From Gammaproteobacteria bacterium (lineage in GTDB: Bacteria; Pseudomonadota; Gammaproteobacteria; Pseudomonadales; Azotimanducaceae_A), in contig DUAT01000041.1 of the NCBI GenBank assembly GCA_012960755.1, positions 43,103 through 107,102 of the forward strand: a stretch of 64,000 nucleotides of DNA, written 5' to 3'. Below are positions 54,487 to 63,792 of this stretch, piece after piece; position 1 is the stretch's first letter; every line of letters begins with the position of its first letter. The position numbers and the translations under genes are program-made. The notes under the pieces were generated by a model, which saw only the letters and a list, made by a program, of their open reading frames with translations, ran no database searches and was not told the DNA's origin.

Positions 54487-55479
54487 TCAATCAAGTATCT
54501 GAATCGCAGGTTCCGACAACTTGGCCCATTGTTCCCTCAGTTCGAGAATATGATCCGACCAGTATCGCTGGGTATTGAAAAACGGGAATGCTCTTGGAAA
54601 TGCAGGGTCCTCCCAGCGCCGGGCCAGCCAGTTCGCATGGTACATCATTCGAAGTGTGCGCAATGGTTCGATCAACCTGATCTGGCTGTAATCAAAGCTG
54701 CAGAAGTCCTTGTACCCCCTCAATATTGCCGTTAGCTGTTGAGTTTGCTCTCCATAATCACCTGACAACATCATCCACAGGTCCTGGATAGGTGGCCCGG
54801 TTCGGGCGTCATCGAAATCGACAAAATGAGGCAGGTCATCTCGCCAGAGTACATTGCCCATATGACAGTCGCCGTGCAACCGTATTTCCCTTACCGAACT
54901 GGCGCTGTCAAACACTTGAGTTAACTGTTCCAGCAACTGTTCGGCGACGGAGCTGTACGCGGGTATTAATTCGTCGGGGATGAAGTTGTATTCAAGTAGA
55001 AACTCTCTGGAGCTATGGCCGTAGGTGTCAACGGATATTCGCGGCCGGTGCTTAAACGCAGCCTGGGAACCATAGGCGTGGATTCTGCCAATGTGGCGGC
55101 CAAGAATTTCCAGCGTACCAAGATCATCCACGTTCGGTGCCCGACCGCCACGGCGTGGCGAAAGGGAAAAGCGAAAATCTGCAAATTCTGCCAGGGTTTC
55201 GTCGCCGACGATTTTCAGTGGTGCGACCACAGAGACTTCGTTGTCGAACAGATCCTGGGTGAACTGGTGTTCTTCCAGTATTTGCTCGTTGGTCCAGCGA
55301 CCGGGGCGATAAAATTTACCAATAACAGGTTCGCCATCTTCGATACCGATCTGGTGGACCCGATTCTCGTAGCTGTTTAACTCGAGTATGCGGGCATCAC
55401 AGTTAAAGCCAACGCTCTCGACCGCGTCCATGACGAGATCCGGTGTCAATCGAGTAAATGGATGAGTATCAACTGCCAT
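54487..55479 (-). CDS. srkA: Stress response kinase SrkA (YihE/RdoA)
   Basis: This Ser/Thr kinase of the choline-kinase fold protects E. coli under Cpx and envelope stress. The protein has 330 residues from the ATG at 55477-55479. Family features are the opening HPFTRLTPDLVMDAVESVGF, the YENRVHQIGIED strand, the RLHGDCHMGNVLW catalytic loop (Asp in HGDCHMGN) and the FVDFDDARTGP metal-binding segment. It overlaps the end of modC by 11 bases, which suggests one transcript with the molybdate transporter. Confidence 0.9.
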   Translation of the reverse strand: MAVDTHPFTRLTPDLVMDAVESVGFNCDARILELNSYENRVHQIGIEDGEPVIGKFYRPGRWTNEQILEEHQFTQDLFDNEVSVVAPLKIVGDETLAEFADFRFSLSPRRGGRAPNVDDLGTLEILGRHIGRIHAYGSQAAFKHRPRISVDTYGHSSREFLLEYNFIPDELIPAYSSVAEQLLEQLTQVFDSASSVREIRLHGDCHMGNVLWRDDLPHFVDFDDARTGPPIQDLWMMLSGDYGEQTQQLTAILRGYKDFCSFDYSQIRLIEPLRTLRMMYHANWLARRWEDPAFPRAFPFFNTQRYWSDHILELREQWAKLSEPAIQILD

Positions 55480-56557
55480 AATCTGATAGCAGGCCAACAC
55501 TTTTAATCTGTGCAAACACCTGCTGGCCTTCCTTTATTTGTAGTTTGTCCAGGGAACGTCGGGTAATGCGGGACAGGATAACCTGTTGCCCGACTTTAAT
55601 CCTTACCAATGCGCTGGTATCTTCCGGGCTCTGGACTATCTGCTCGACCTGGCCGGAAAGGATGTTAAGAATGCTGCTGTCTTCACTTTTGCCAAGTGTG
55701 AGACTCACATCACGCGCAGGGATCCTGACCTTTAACGTTCGGTTATGACCTCTTCGGTTGCCACTGACCAGAATCCGCTGTCCTTCAAAATCAAGCTGCG
55801 TGAGATTGTAGGAATAATCGAAACTGACGATTTCACACTGGACCATCGCCGCTGCGGCATCGCCCTCCCGTGCATTGAGTTCAATGGATGAGCTGATTTC
55901 GAAGGTTGAGCCGAAATTACGTACGGACCCCTCTTCGAGCAGATAAATTTTGTCGGCCAAATACGTGACCTCTTCAATGGCATGGCTGACATAAAGGAAC
56001 GGGAAGTCCAGTCGATCATGTAACTCGTCGATATAAGGCAGGATTCTTCTTCTTGCCTGCTGGTCCAATGCGCCCAGGGGCTCGTCCATCAACAGGGCCT
56101 TGGCACCATTTAACAGTACTCTGGCGATGGAAACTCTTTGCAATTCACCGCCGGACAATTGACTTATCGGTTTTTTTAACAGGGAGTCGATACCGAGCCA
56201 TTGTTTGACCTGTTCGAGTTCAATGTCGGTTTGCTGATGCCGACGGGCGATAGCGTACTGCAGGTTGCCCTCGACGCTCAAATGGGGGAAAAGCTGTGCG
56301 TGTTGAAATACATAGCCAATGCCTCGCAGGTGCGTCGGTACAAATACATTTGAATCGTTCCAGGTTTCTGTGTCAGTTTTCACAGTCACACCGTTTGATA
56401 AGTGGTCCAGACCGGCGATAATGCGTAAGACAGAGCTTTTCCCGGACCCGGAAGGACCATACAGTGCGGTTATCTCGCCGTGTTTTATCTCAATATCAGT
56501 TTCGAGATGGAAGCCTGAGCTGCGATGGATGTCAATTTGAGCATGGATACTTTTCAT
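55469..56557 (-). CDS. modC: Molybdate ABC transporter ATPase ModC
   Basis: The protein has 362 residues from the ATG at 56555-56557, which overlaps the modB stop as ATGA; a start 12 bases earlier is possible. Walker A is GPSGSGKSS (about 34-42), the signature is LSGGELQRVSIARVL, Walker B is LLMDEPLGALD and the H-loop is YVSHAIEEV. A Mop/TOBE domain follows (about 290-355) with LSGQVEQIVQSPEDTSALVRI, the molybdate-binding regulatory piece of ModC. Confidence 0.93.
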   Translation of the reverse strand: MKSIHAQIDIHRSSGFHLETDIEIKHGEITALYGPSGSGKSSVLRIIAGLDHLSNGVTVKTDTETWNDSNVFVPTHLRGIGYVFQHAQLFPHLSVEGNLQYAIARRHQQTDIELEQVKQWLGIDSLLKKPISQLSGGELQRVSIARVLLNGAKALLMDEPLGALDQQARRRILPYIDELHDRLDFPFLYVSHAIEEVTYLADKIYLLEEGSVRNFGSTFEISSSIELNAREGDAAAAMVQCEIVSFDYSYNLTQLDFEGQRILVSGNRRGHNRTLKVRIPARDVSLTLGKSEDSSILNILSGQVEQIVQSPEDTSALVRIKVGQQVILSRITRRSLDKLQIKEGQQVFAQIKSVGLLSDYGS

Positions 56558-57222
56558 CGTCGCTGCCATTGTCTGTTCAGGGAATAAACCAACAACAGCA
56601 GTAGGAAAGAAAACAGCAGCAGACCACCGGCCAGCAAATGGGCATTCTCATACTGACCGGATTCGACGTGATCAAACAAGGCGATGGACAGGACCCGTGT
56701 CTCATCAGGAATATTGCCACCAATCATCAGCACAATGCCGAATTCGCCGACTGTATGGGCGAAGGCCAGGCAGATGGCGACTACAAACCCTCTTCGCGAC
56801 AGGGGAACGATAACGGAAAAAAACCTGTCCACGGGACTTGCACCCAGAGTTGCTGCGGCATCCAGCAAACTCTGCTCGACGTTCTCGAAGACAACCTGTA
56901 AGGGCTGTACGTAAAACGGTAACGAGTAGATAACAGACCCGACGACCAGCGCAGAAAAGGTAAATGCCAATGGCGAACCCGTAAGGCTGATCCAGAAACT
57001 GCCAACTAACGTATCCGGCGAGAAGGCAATAAGAAGGTAAAATCCCAACACGGTGGGCGGTAATACAATGGGCAGGGCAACAATCGGCTCAATGACCATG
57101 CGCCACGGTTGGGAGGTTCTTGCCAGCCACCAGGCCAGAGGTGTGCCTAACAGCATCAGTATTAAGGTCGTCAGCGTCGCCAGTTTTGCGGTAACAAACA
57201 GCGCAGATAAATCTCCCTCCAT
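56554..57222 (-). CDS. modB: Molybdate ABC transporter permease ModB
   Basis: The protein has 222 residues with five to six membrane helices. The ABC permease EAA loop is AATLGASPVDRFFSVIVPL. The segment GRAGFV-like and HTVGEFGIVLMIGGNIPDETR is typical of ModB. The ATG at 57220-57222 overlaps the modA stop (TGATG); a GTG three bases upstream is also possible. It passes molybdate taken from ModA through the inner membrane. Confidence 0.93.
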   Translation of the reverse strand: MEGDLSALFVTAKLATLTTLILMLLGTPLAWWLARTSQPWRMVIEPIVALPIVLPPTVLGFYLLIAFSPDTLVGSFWISLTGSPLAFTFSALVVGSVIYSLPFYVQPLQVVFENVEQSLLDAAATLGASPVDRFFSVIVPLSRRGFVVAICLAFAHTVGEFGIVLMIGGNIPDETRVLSIALFDHVESGQYENAHLLAGGLLLFSFLLLLLVYSLNRQWQRR

Positions 57223-57983
57223 CACGGTACTTCAGGTGTTGGATTTAGATTGAGGGTCTCATCATTGACAACCGGAAGCAGATAACCCGCTCTGGAAATC
57301 AACGCTCTGGATTCGCTGGACTGAATATAATTCACGAACAATTTCGCCTCGGTGCTTTTTGTGAGCAGTATGCCTCGCTGTTCAATTAAAGAATACAGTT
57401 CTGCCGGAATTACCCAGTAGCGACTTTTATGACCTTGTTTTAATTGCGATAACGCCAGTAAACCGGCGGCTACATTTCCCGTATCAACAAACTGAAAAAC
57501 CTGGTTTACATTATTGCCTCTTACCAGTTTGCGGTGGTTTGGCTTGAGCCGTTGCAGCACTTCCATCGCAGCGGCACCATAAGGTGCGATTGCGGGATTC
57601 GCGATCGCAATTCTCGCCTCGAACCTCAGGAATTCCTCCCGGTTGACCTGACTGTGGCGGGGTAGCCAGAAAGCCAACTGACCAATGGCGTAAACAAAAC
57701 TGTCAGTGTGATTCTGATTTTCCAGTTCTACGGGTCTTGAGGCATCGGCAGAGAGAAAAACATCAAAGGGTGCGCCATAGGTAATCTGGGTGTACAAAAC
57801 ACCGGAAGATGCCGTGATGACTGTCACCTGGTTTGCAGTCGTATCTTCAAACCGGGACGCCAGAAGTTCGAGTGTTGATTTAAAATTCGCGGCGCTGGCG
57901 ACGGTGATAGATTTTGCTGATGCACCGGCACAGTTGCCAAGCAGCAGGCAGCAAAGCAGAAAAAGCTTTGCATGCACATTCAC
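57222..57983 (-). CDS. modA: Molybdate-binding periplasmic protein ModA
   Basis: The protein has 253 residues. A signal peptide (about residues 1-23, ending ASA) is followed by ITVASAANFKSTLELLA, the anion-binding opening of ModA-type proteins, then TASSGVLYTQITYGAPFDVFLSADASRP, IANPAIAPYGAAAMEVL and DTGNVAAGLLALSQL. The start is GTG at 57981-57983 with GAGGAG seven bases upstream. modA, modB and modC overlap or touch each other; they form one transport operon. Confidence 0.93.
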   Translation of the reverse strand: MNVHAKLFLLCCLLLGNCAGASAKSITVASAANFKSTLELLASRFEDTTANQVTVITASSGVLYTQITYGAPFDVFLSADASRPVELENQNHTDSFVYAIGQLAFWLPRHSQVNREEFLRFEARIAIANPAIAPYGAAAMEVLQRLKPNHRKLVRGNNVNQVFQFVDTGNVAAGLLALSQLKQGHKSRYWVIPAELYSLIEQRGILLTKSTEAKLFVNYIQSSESRALISRAGYLLPVVNDETLNLNPTPEVP

Positions 57984-57989
57984 CAGGGT

Positions 57990-57995
57990 CTCCTC
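57990..57995 (-). promoter_or_regulatory. Ribosome binding site of modA, overlapping the nudC stop
   Basis: GAGGAG on the minus strand precedes the modA GTG by six to seven bases and overlaps the nudC stop codon at 57994-57996. This supports the GTG start and suggests coupling of nudC and modA. Confidence 0.55.
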
Positions 57996-58845
57996 AGGAT
58001 TCGTCGGACTCGAGTCGTTTAATATGTTCGTCCACTAACCAGCCGGAAATTGAGATCATCGCAGGTCGGTTAGGCATGTTGGTGTAGTGAAACCATTGTG
58101 CATCAGCGATCTCTGCCTCCTGCAGAACGATGTCACCACTATCGTACTCGGCGTGGAAACCCAGCATCAATGAGTTTGGAAACGGCCAGGACTGACTGCT
58201 GAAATAGCTTAAATTCTTTACTTTTACGCCAACTTCTTCAAACACTTCGCGGTGTACCGCTTCTTCAATAGATTCTCCCGGCTCGACAAATCCGGCCAGG
58301 GTTGAGTAAAAATTGGCTCTGGCGTTGGCATTTTTGGCGAGTAGTACTTCTTCGCCCCTGGTAACCAGCACAATGATGGAGGGTGACAAGCGAGGATAAA
58401 ACAGATTGCCGCAGTCCGTACATTTACGAGAGCGGTCTGATTCAGCGTCACCTGTTGGTTTGCCGCATTGCCCACAAAACTTATGGTTTTGATACCACTC
58501 GACAATTTGCTTGGCACGGCCAATCAGGTAAAACACGGTTTCGTTGACGGTGCCGAGAAACGACCATAAGGTTTCGAACTCATACCCTTCTGGATTGTCA
58601 GCTTCCGGGTCAACCTCGTTGGCAAATATGGGCACACCGGCAACACTGCCGAGGTAATGACTCGCGACTTCGTCAACACCCAGCCATCGATATTCGTCCC
58701 CGGTCAGCGGGCGCCAGGGGCTGGCACCGTCGATGGACAAGATCTCGTCATCCGAGACCACGATATGAAAGCTCTGATCGAATTCGGTTGGGCACTGGGT
58801 CCCGGACAGAAAATCCTCGTCGAGGTTTGCGTACTCCCATTCCAT
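57994..58845 (-). CDS. nudC: NAD(+) diphosphatase NudC
   Basis: NudC hydrolyses NADH to NMNH and AMP and removes NAD caps from RNA. The protein has 283 residues from the ATG at 58843-58845; a TTG seven codons earlier is possible. The zinc ribbon is FCGQCGKPTG and CTDCGNLFYPR. The Nudix box is GFVEPGESIEEAVHREVFEEVGV at about 190-212. The NADH pyrophosphatase motif SQPWPFP appears as SQSWPFPNSLM, with one change (Pro to Ser). It lies 33 bases after comF. Confidence 0.94.
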   Translation of the reverse strand: MEWEYANLDEDFLSGTQCPTEFDQSFHIVVSDDEILSIDGASPWRPLTGDEYRWLGVDEVASHYLGSVAGVPIFANEVDPEADNPEGYEFETLWSFLGTVNETVFYLIGRAKQIVEWYQNHKFCGQCGKPTGDAESDRSRKCTDCGNLFYPRLSPSIIVLVTRGEEVLLAKNANARANFYSTLAGFVEPGESIEEAVHREVFEEVGVKVKNLSYFSSQSWPFPNSLMLGFHAEYDSGDIVLQEAEIADAQWFHYTNMPNRPAMISISGWLVDEHIKRLESDES

Positions 58846-58878
58846 ATGCTGACTGCTTGATGGCAAAAAAACACTTTA

Positions 58879-59586
58879 TCACAGACGGTCAATCTGTGTG
58901 CGGGCTAGACAGACAATCTGTACATCAGTCGCACCATTGTCGAGTAATAGTCTGCTCAGTTCCGTTATCGTGGATGCAGTCGTTACCACATCATCAACAA
59001 TGCCGACGGATCTGCCGTTTAAATGCTGATCGATAACAAAAACATTTTTGATATTCCTGGCACGCTGTTTTGCAGACAGAGACTTCTGATCATCTGTGTA
59101 CTTTATCCTGCGGGCTATTCTTGATTCCACCGGAATATGAGTTGTGTCTGCCAGTACTTCGGCGATCTCCAATGCCTGATTAAAACCACGGGATTTAAGC
59201 CGGTTTTTATGCAACGGTACGGGCAACCAACTGTCCGGCAAGACTAGGTGCCGTTGCATGTATTCCTGGCACATTACCTGCGCGAGCACTTTACCAACAA
59301 TGATCTTCTGGTGGTTTTTGAACTGATTTATTAGCCTGTCAACCGGTGCAGTGTACGCGAAAGCTGAAAAACAATGTGAGAAAGGCGGGGGATGCAGCAG
59401 ACAGCTACCGCAGATCTCCTGGCCCTGGGGTATTGTCAAACCACATTGCCAGCATGGGTTGGTTATTCTGGGGAGGTCGAGTTCGCAGTCGAGACAAAGG
59501 TCGATAAGCCGATCTGTGTTCTTCAGGCACAGAATGCATTTGCCGGGCAATAGCTCGTAGAGAATTCTGTTTAACCAGTCGTTCAT
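58879..59586 (-). CDS. ComF family protein (phosphoribosyltransferase-like)
   Basis: The protein has 235 residues from the ATG at 59584-59586; a GTG three codons earlier is also in frame. The N-terminal zinc-ribbon region has CILC, CLDC, CWQC and CGSC. The phosphoribosyltransferase domain includes LPVPLHKNRLKSRGFNQALEIA and VGIVDDVVTTASTITE. ComF proteins are needed for DNA uptake in competent bacteria; pilM-Q in the same window provides a possible link with natural transformation, but that is inference. It is the first gene of the run that continues into nudC. Confidence 0.88.
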   Translation of the reverse strand: MNDWLNRILYELLPGKCILCLKNTDRLIDLCLDCELDLPRITNPCWQCGLTIPQGQEICGSCLLHPPPFSHCFSAFAYTAPVDRLINQFKNHQKIIVGKVLAQVMCQEYMQRHLVLPDSWLPVPLHKNRLKSRGFNQALEIAEVLADTTHIPVESRIARRIKYTDDQKSLSAKQRARNIKNVFVIDQHLNGRSVGIVDDVVTTASTITELSRLLLDNGATDVQIVCLARTQIDRL

Positions 59587-59752
59587 GATAATCACTTAAG
59601 GAAACAGGCGCATTTTGCGATCTGGCGCTACCTGGTGCTAGGCGAAATCAAAGGGAAAGGACGTAGGTAAATGGCTATGGGCTGATGGGCAGAGTCGACT
59701 GAGGGCCGGTCTGGTTCCTCGAAACATTGTGGAATCAGGTTGGAAACAGCCG

Positions 59753-60418
59753 TCAAGGCTCCACTGGCTCGGGTGAGGAGCATTCGTGGTCTGCGGCATC
59801 GTCATCGCAAAGGCTGACGCGCTTGAGAAAGCTCGACCAATTGGCCACTTCCTCGTTGGTAAATTCAGCCTTACCTTTTTCAAAAACGGGCACATTTTTC
59901 AGGAATCGAACGATATAAAAGAAGTCATTGCCCTGGATGGCTTTGATCAGGCTTATTTCACCCAGTTGCGAATGGGCATTCTCACCACACTGGATCAGTC
60001 TCACGGAGGTCGGGTAGTTGTTTTCAAACCCGCTGAACAGATTGAAATGATCAATATGAGTACACATTCCACGCTTGCTTTTGATTTCACCCATGATGAT
60101 AGAGATTGGGTCACTGTCCGCGAGTTGGGTATGCGCCTCGAAGCTGAGCTTTGTTTGCCACTCTTTTTCTGTCTCGTCCGGGGGAATGAAATCGGAAAGT
60201 CGAATATCACCGCTGTTGAGCTGGTAGATCAATTGCCAGTCTTTGGGGGGAGAGGCTATCAATCTTTCTGTGGCCACAACAGGTTCTGCTTCGACCTGGG
60301 GCTCAGAAATAGCGGGTTTGGTGGTACACGATACGAATATTAAAAGCGCCAGGCCGATGATAATAATTCTAGGAGGCTGACCGAGAACAGAAGCCGTCGC
60401 GAGGGGAAGTCTAGACAT
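59753..60418 (-). CDS. Hypothetical lipoprotein
   Basis: The protein has 221 residues. A signal sequence (about 17-30, IIIIGLALLIFVSC) ends in a lipobox. The mature part has a proline- and glutamate-rich linker followed by one small folded domain with RLIQCGENAHSQLGEISLIKAI; the C-terminus is rich in acidic residues and Cys (SLCDDDAADHECSS). I do not recognise the family. It follows the TerB-like gene by nine bases, so they are likely cotranscribed. Confidence 0.7.
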   Translation of the reverse strand: MSRLPLATASVLGQPPRIIIIGLALLIFVSCTTKPAISEPQVEAEPVVATERLIASPPKDWQLIYQLNSGDIRLSDFIPPDETEKEWQTKLSFEAHTQLADSDPISIIMGEIKSKRGMCTHIDHFNLFSGFENNYPTSVRLIQCGENAHSQLGEISLIKAIQGNDFFYIVRFLKNVPVFEKGKAEFTNEEVANWSSFLKRVSLCDDDAADHECSSPEPVEP

Positions 60419-60427
60419 GCTGATCCT

Positions 60428-60817
60428 CTATAAAAAACCGCTTGCTTCTCTTTCCAGAGAAATGAGACGTCGTACCCAGTTATCGATAAGCTGGAAATCA
60501 TCATCTGAAATTTCAAATGCGGTACTGAGGTCCTTGAGAAAACACTGTTCTTCGATCTCAAACGCACCGTCGGCGTAGGCAAGTCGGATCAGTGAAATCA
60601 TTGAGATTGAACGAGACCGCTTTGATGTAAAGATGGACTCAATACCGTCAATGTTAAGATAGTAAGGTTTAAACCCAGAGTCGAGATCCATTTCACGGCG
60701 CATATCCTCCATCATCGCTTCCTCGTCCGGGGTCAGGTCTCCATCGGATACCACCACATTGTGCGCCAGGCAAAAAAAGGCTTTCTTTTGTTCTTCTGTC
60801 AGTGATGTCAAAAACAT
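60428..60817 (-). CDS. TerB-like (tellurite resistance family) domain protein
   Basis: The protein has 129 residues and is helical. The paired pattern CLAHNVVVSDGDLTPDEEAMM and LIRLAYADGAFEIEEQCFL is that of the TerB fold, where two acidic helix-loop-helix parts face each other. Members act with tellurite resistance or membrane stress modules. No other ter genes are seen nearby. It is 37 bases after the HtrA gene and nine bases before the lipoprotein gene. Confidence 0.75.
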   Translation of the reverse strand: MFLTSLTEEQKKAFFCLAHNVVVSDGDLTPDEEAMMEDMRREMDLDSGFKPYYLNIDGIESIFTSKRSRSISMISLIRLAYADGAFEIEEQCFLKDLSTAFEISDDDFQLIDNWVRRLISLEREASGFL

Positions 60818-60854
60818 GGGTAATTTCAGGGTTGTATTGTTGTCTTTTTATGAG

Positions 60855-61985
60855 TTATTCCGGGGCTGTGAGCGTAACCTCGTAGTTCAGTATCTTCTCG
60901 TCCTTGAGTGTCGTAACTTTCACCTTGTCGCCAGGTTCAAAGCTCTCAAGTAATGACAGCAAGGAGTCCTCATTTGTGACAGATGCGTCATTGATCGCAA
61001 TGATGACATCACCGAGATGAATATTACCGCGAGAATCTTCCCGCACGCCAACCATACCAGCGGCTTCTGCTGCGAGACCTTTGCTAACGGAGAGAATGAC
61101 GATCCCTTTGCTACGGAGTCTTTTTGCCCAGTAGTCCGACATGGTTTCGATGCCGAGGATCGGTCGATATAAACCACCATGGGTTACCAGTTGGGGTATG
61201 ATGATTTTCAAGGTGTTAACCGGGATGGCGAAACCGATACCTGCGCTGGCGCCGGAAGGGCTGAAAATAGCGGTATTCACACCTACCAGCTTGCCCATTG
61301 AGTTCAATAATGGTCCTCCTGAATTACCCGGATTAATCGCAGCATCGGTTTGAATCACATTCTTGATGGTTCGATTGTTCCTGGATTTGATCTCTCGGCC
61401 AAGTGCACTCACTACACCCACAGACAGACTCGTATCCAGGGCAAAAGGATTACCAATTGCCAGGACCTTACGTCCTACTGCCAGTCTTGAAGAATCGCCA
61501 AGGGGGATAGCAGTCAGGGATTCGTTCGGTGCGTCGATTCTCAGCAGGGCGATATCTTTCTCCGGTGCGACACCTACAATTTCCGCTTCGAAATTTTTAC
61601 CACTACCCAGGGTGATTTCGATTTTGTCGGCTCCATGGATGACATGATAGTTGGTCAGGATGAGGCCGCTCTTGTCCCAGACGAATCCGCTGCCGCTACC
61701 ACGGGGAATTTCCATAACATTGAGCGAGAACCGGCTTTGGCGGCGTAACTGCTTGTTGGTAACGAACACAACTGAGGGACCGACATTTTTGAATACGGCA
61801 ATATTGTTGCTTTCATCATCGGTGAGAAATGGCAGTGCGACGTTATCTGCTGATTCGTCGGTTCTCTCAACCACGGATTCTACTGCGGCAGATACGCCCG
61901 TGCCATGCACAGCCAGTACCAGAATCAGTACGACGGCAACACTAATGGCCAAAGTTGCAGCGACCGCCAGAATCCGATTAATCAT
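60855..61985 (-). CDS. HtrA/Deg family serine protease with one PDZ domain (DegS-like)
   Basis: The protein has 376 residues. One N-terminal membrane anchor (about residues 7-28) places the protease in the periplasm. The catalytic triad is His 114 (TNYHVI), Asp 144 (EKDIALL) and Ser 222 (GNSGGPL). A single PDZ domain follows (about 270-370) with GIVILSVSKGLAAEAAG and HLGDVIIAIND. One PDZ domain and a membrane anchor resemble DegS/AlgW, which trigger the sigma-E cascade. Whether it acts on an anti-sigma factor here cannot be told. Confidence 0.92.
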   Translation of the reverse strand: MINRILAVAATLAISVAVVLILVLAVHGTGVSAAVESVVERTDESADNVALPFLTDDESNNIAVFKNVGPSVVFVTNKQLRRQSRFSLNVMEIPRGSGSGFVWDKSGLILTNYHVIHGADKIEITLGSGKNFEAEIVGVAPEKDIALLRIDAPNESLTAIPLGDSSRLAVGRKVLAIGNPFALDTSLSVGVVSALGREIKSRNNRTIKNVIQTDAAINPGNSGGPLLNSMGKLVGVNTAIFSPSGASAGIGFAIPVNTLKIIIPQLVTHGGLYRPILGIETMSDYWAKRLRSKGIVILSVSKGLAAEAAGMVGVREDSRGNIHLGDVIIAINDASVTNEDSLLSLLESFEPGDKVKVTTLKDEKILNYEVTLTAPE

Positions 61986-62062
61986 AGTAGAGGTTCGCTG
62001 TTGCCCATGTTATCCACAGAAGGTTGTCCAGAGAAGGTTGCTCAGAAAAGCTGTTCAGAGGC

Positions 62063-63418
62063 TTAACGGGTCGTTGGGGTTATTCTATCAACAGTCCTGT
62101 CTTGTGTAATGAACTTATTCAGATCGTACACATCCTGCGGGCTCAGGGAACCAACAGTTTGCTTCAGTCGCAGGGTATCACGTATATACTGGTACCTGGC
62201 GCTGGCATATTGGAACTGTGCCAGGTAAAGACGTTGCTGTGCGAGCAGCACATCGACGATATTTCGAGTACCTACCTCGTAACCTGTTTGAGTTGCCTCC
62301 AATGCGCTCTGGCTGGATTCAATGCCTCGTAGTCGGGCTCCAACCCGGGCAACATCCGTATTGATCGCGGTGAACAGGGTGCGGGTGTTCTCAACGGTTG
62401 TTCTTTGGGCCAGATCGTAGTTCTCCATGGCTTCTTGCAGTTGATATCCTGCCTGTTTTGATCTGGATCTGATGCTGCCACCGGCATAAAGGGGTATGTT
62501 GAGCAGCAGTGCTGCTGATTTTTGTTCGATTTCCGCACTGATGGGATTGAGCTGCGCATCTGAGACGTTTTCCGCATAGGATATCTGGGCATCCAGGGTG
62601 GGCAGATGACGGCTCTTTGACGCTGAAAGATTACGCTCTGCGGCTTTCACGCCTTCCCGGGCTGCAACAAGGATGTAGTTGCTGGCCAGGGCCCGTTGTA
62701 CCCAGGCTTCTTCATCATTGGGTTCCGGGTATTCAATTGGAAAATCTGGATCAAGTGCATCAATACTGTCAAATGACTGCCCGGTAAGTCGAAGCAGGGT
62801 GACGAAGGTAATGACCTGCAAACCCTCCGATTCGATCACGTTCACGGTCGATGAGTCGTAAGCAGCAGTTGATTCCAGGACATCGGTGATGGCAACCAGA
62901 CCCACGTCAAATCGTTGCTGGACCTGTTCCAATTGCCGTTTAACCGCATCTCTCTCCGCGTTGGTGGCGCTCAACTGGTCGTTTGCCTCCAGAATACTCA
63001 GGTAGCTGTCGGCTACCCGAAAGATCATTTCCTGTTGTTCGGCAGTGAATTGGGCCAGTGCCTGTGCCTCTATATTCTTTGACTGTTGGAACTGGTACCA
63101 GTTTTCAAGTCGGAAAACAGGTTGTTGCAGTACTACCTGCCAGGAGTGATCACTAAATTTGTCGGTTAAATCCAAGGCAACGACGGTTCTCTCGGTTCTT
63201 GATGTGGTTCCGCCAACAGAGAAGTTTGGCAGCAATCCTGCGCGTGCCTGTGGAACCGTCTCCCTGGTGGCCATGTAGGATGCCCTGGCAGCGGCAAGCT
63301 GCGGGTCGTTATGGACTGCCAGATCATAGATGTCTGCCAAGTCTGTCGCCGTGACAGGTTGAACCAGGCTCAAAAAAAGGCCAGCGAATGCCAACCTGCT
63401 GATTAAAATCGATTTCAT
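62063..63418 (-). CDS. tolC: TolC family outer-membrane efflux protein
   Basis: TolC is the outer-membrane channel for multidrug and type I export. The protein has 451 residues from the ATG at 63416-63418, which has an AAAGGAT ribosome site. A signal peptide (about residues 1-25) is followed by two OEP repeats with the opening DLADIYDLAVHNDPQLAAARASY, the LSATNAERDAVKRQLEQVQQRFDVGLVAITDVLE coiled-coil and the matching second-repeat segment TQTGYEVGTRNIVDVLLAQQRLY. The match at YIRDTLRLKQTVGSLSPQDV near the end is typical of TolC. The adjacent gene downstream is the HtrA protease. Confidence 0.93.
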   Translation of the reverse strand: MKSILISRLAFAGLFLSLVQPVTATDLADIYDLAVHNDPQLAAARASYMATRETVPQARAGLLPNFSVGGTTSRTERTVVALDLTDKFSDHSWQVVLQQPVFRLENWYQFQQSKNIEAQALAQFTAEQQEMIFRVADSYLSILEANDQLSATNAERDAVKRQLEQVQQRFDVGLVAITDVLESTAAYDSSTVNVIESEGLQVITFVTLLRLTGQSFDSIDALDPDFPIEYPEPNDEEAWVQRALASNYILVAAREGVKAAERNLSASKSRHLPTLDAQISYAENVSDAQLNPISAEIEQKSAALLLNIPLYAGGSIRSRSKQAGYQLQEAMENYDLAQRTTVENTRTLFTAINTDVARVGARLRGIESSQSALEATQTGYEVGTRNIVDVLLAQQRLYLAQFQYASARYQYIRDTLRLKQTVGSLSPQDVYDLNKFITQDRTVDRITPTTR

Positions 63419-63569
63419 ATTGGATCCTTTACAACTAATAAAAACGCATAAAACACGCAACTTTTGAGTACTGGTTGAATCCCTTTGTTGCCAGTTGCAA
63501 GCCATGATTCGGTAGACTCATGCGACTAAATACACGAATCTCGAGCGAACCTTTGCTGTTTCCAAGTGC

Positions 63570-63575
63570 AGTATA
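63570..63575 (-). promoter_or_regulatory. Candidate -10 box for tolC
   Basis: A minus-strand TATACT lies 151 bases before the tolC start, but the -35 region at 16-17 bases is poor. The gap 63419-63792 holds no gene. Confidence 0.3.
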
Positions 63576-63657
63576 CCTATCTTGAGCTAGATTTGGAGTG
63601 TTATTTCCCCTGTAAGTATTTGATTTGTAGAGCGAACTGTATGCCGCTCATTTAAAA

Positions 63658-63678
63658 TTCGATCAAAAATTGATCGAA
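63658..63678 (-). terminator. Hairpin after the amidase gene, possible terminator
   Basis: The arms TTCGATCA and TGATCGAA (8 bp, exact) enclose five bases. On the minus strand the hairpin is followed by TTTTAAA, so it may end the amidase transcript. The same symmetry would also suit an operator for tolC. Confidence 0.4.
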
Positions 63679-63792
63679 AATCTTTTCACCCCATAACTTA
63701 CCACGGGTTGAAAAACTTCCAGCAAGCGTATTACTTCGAGAATTAACTTATCTACTCGGTGTTGAGACGTTCCCAGGCAGACTTTGGTTTAG

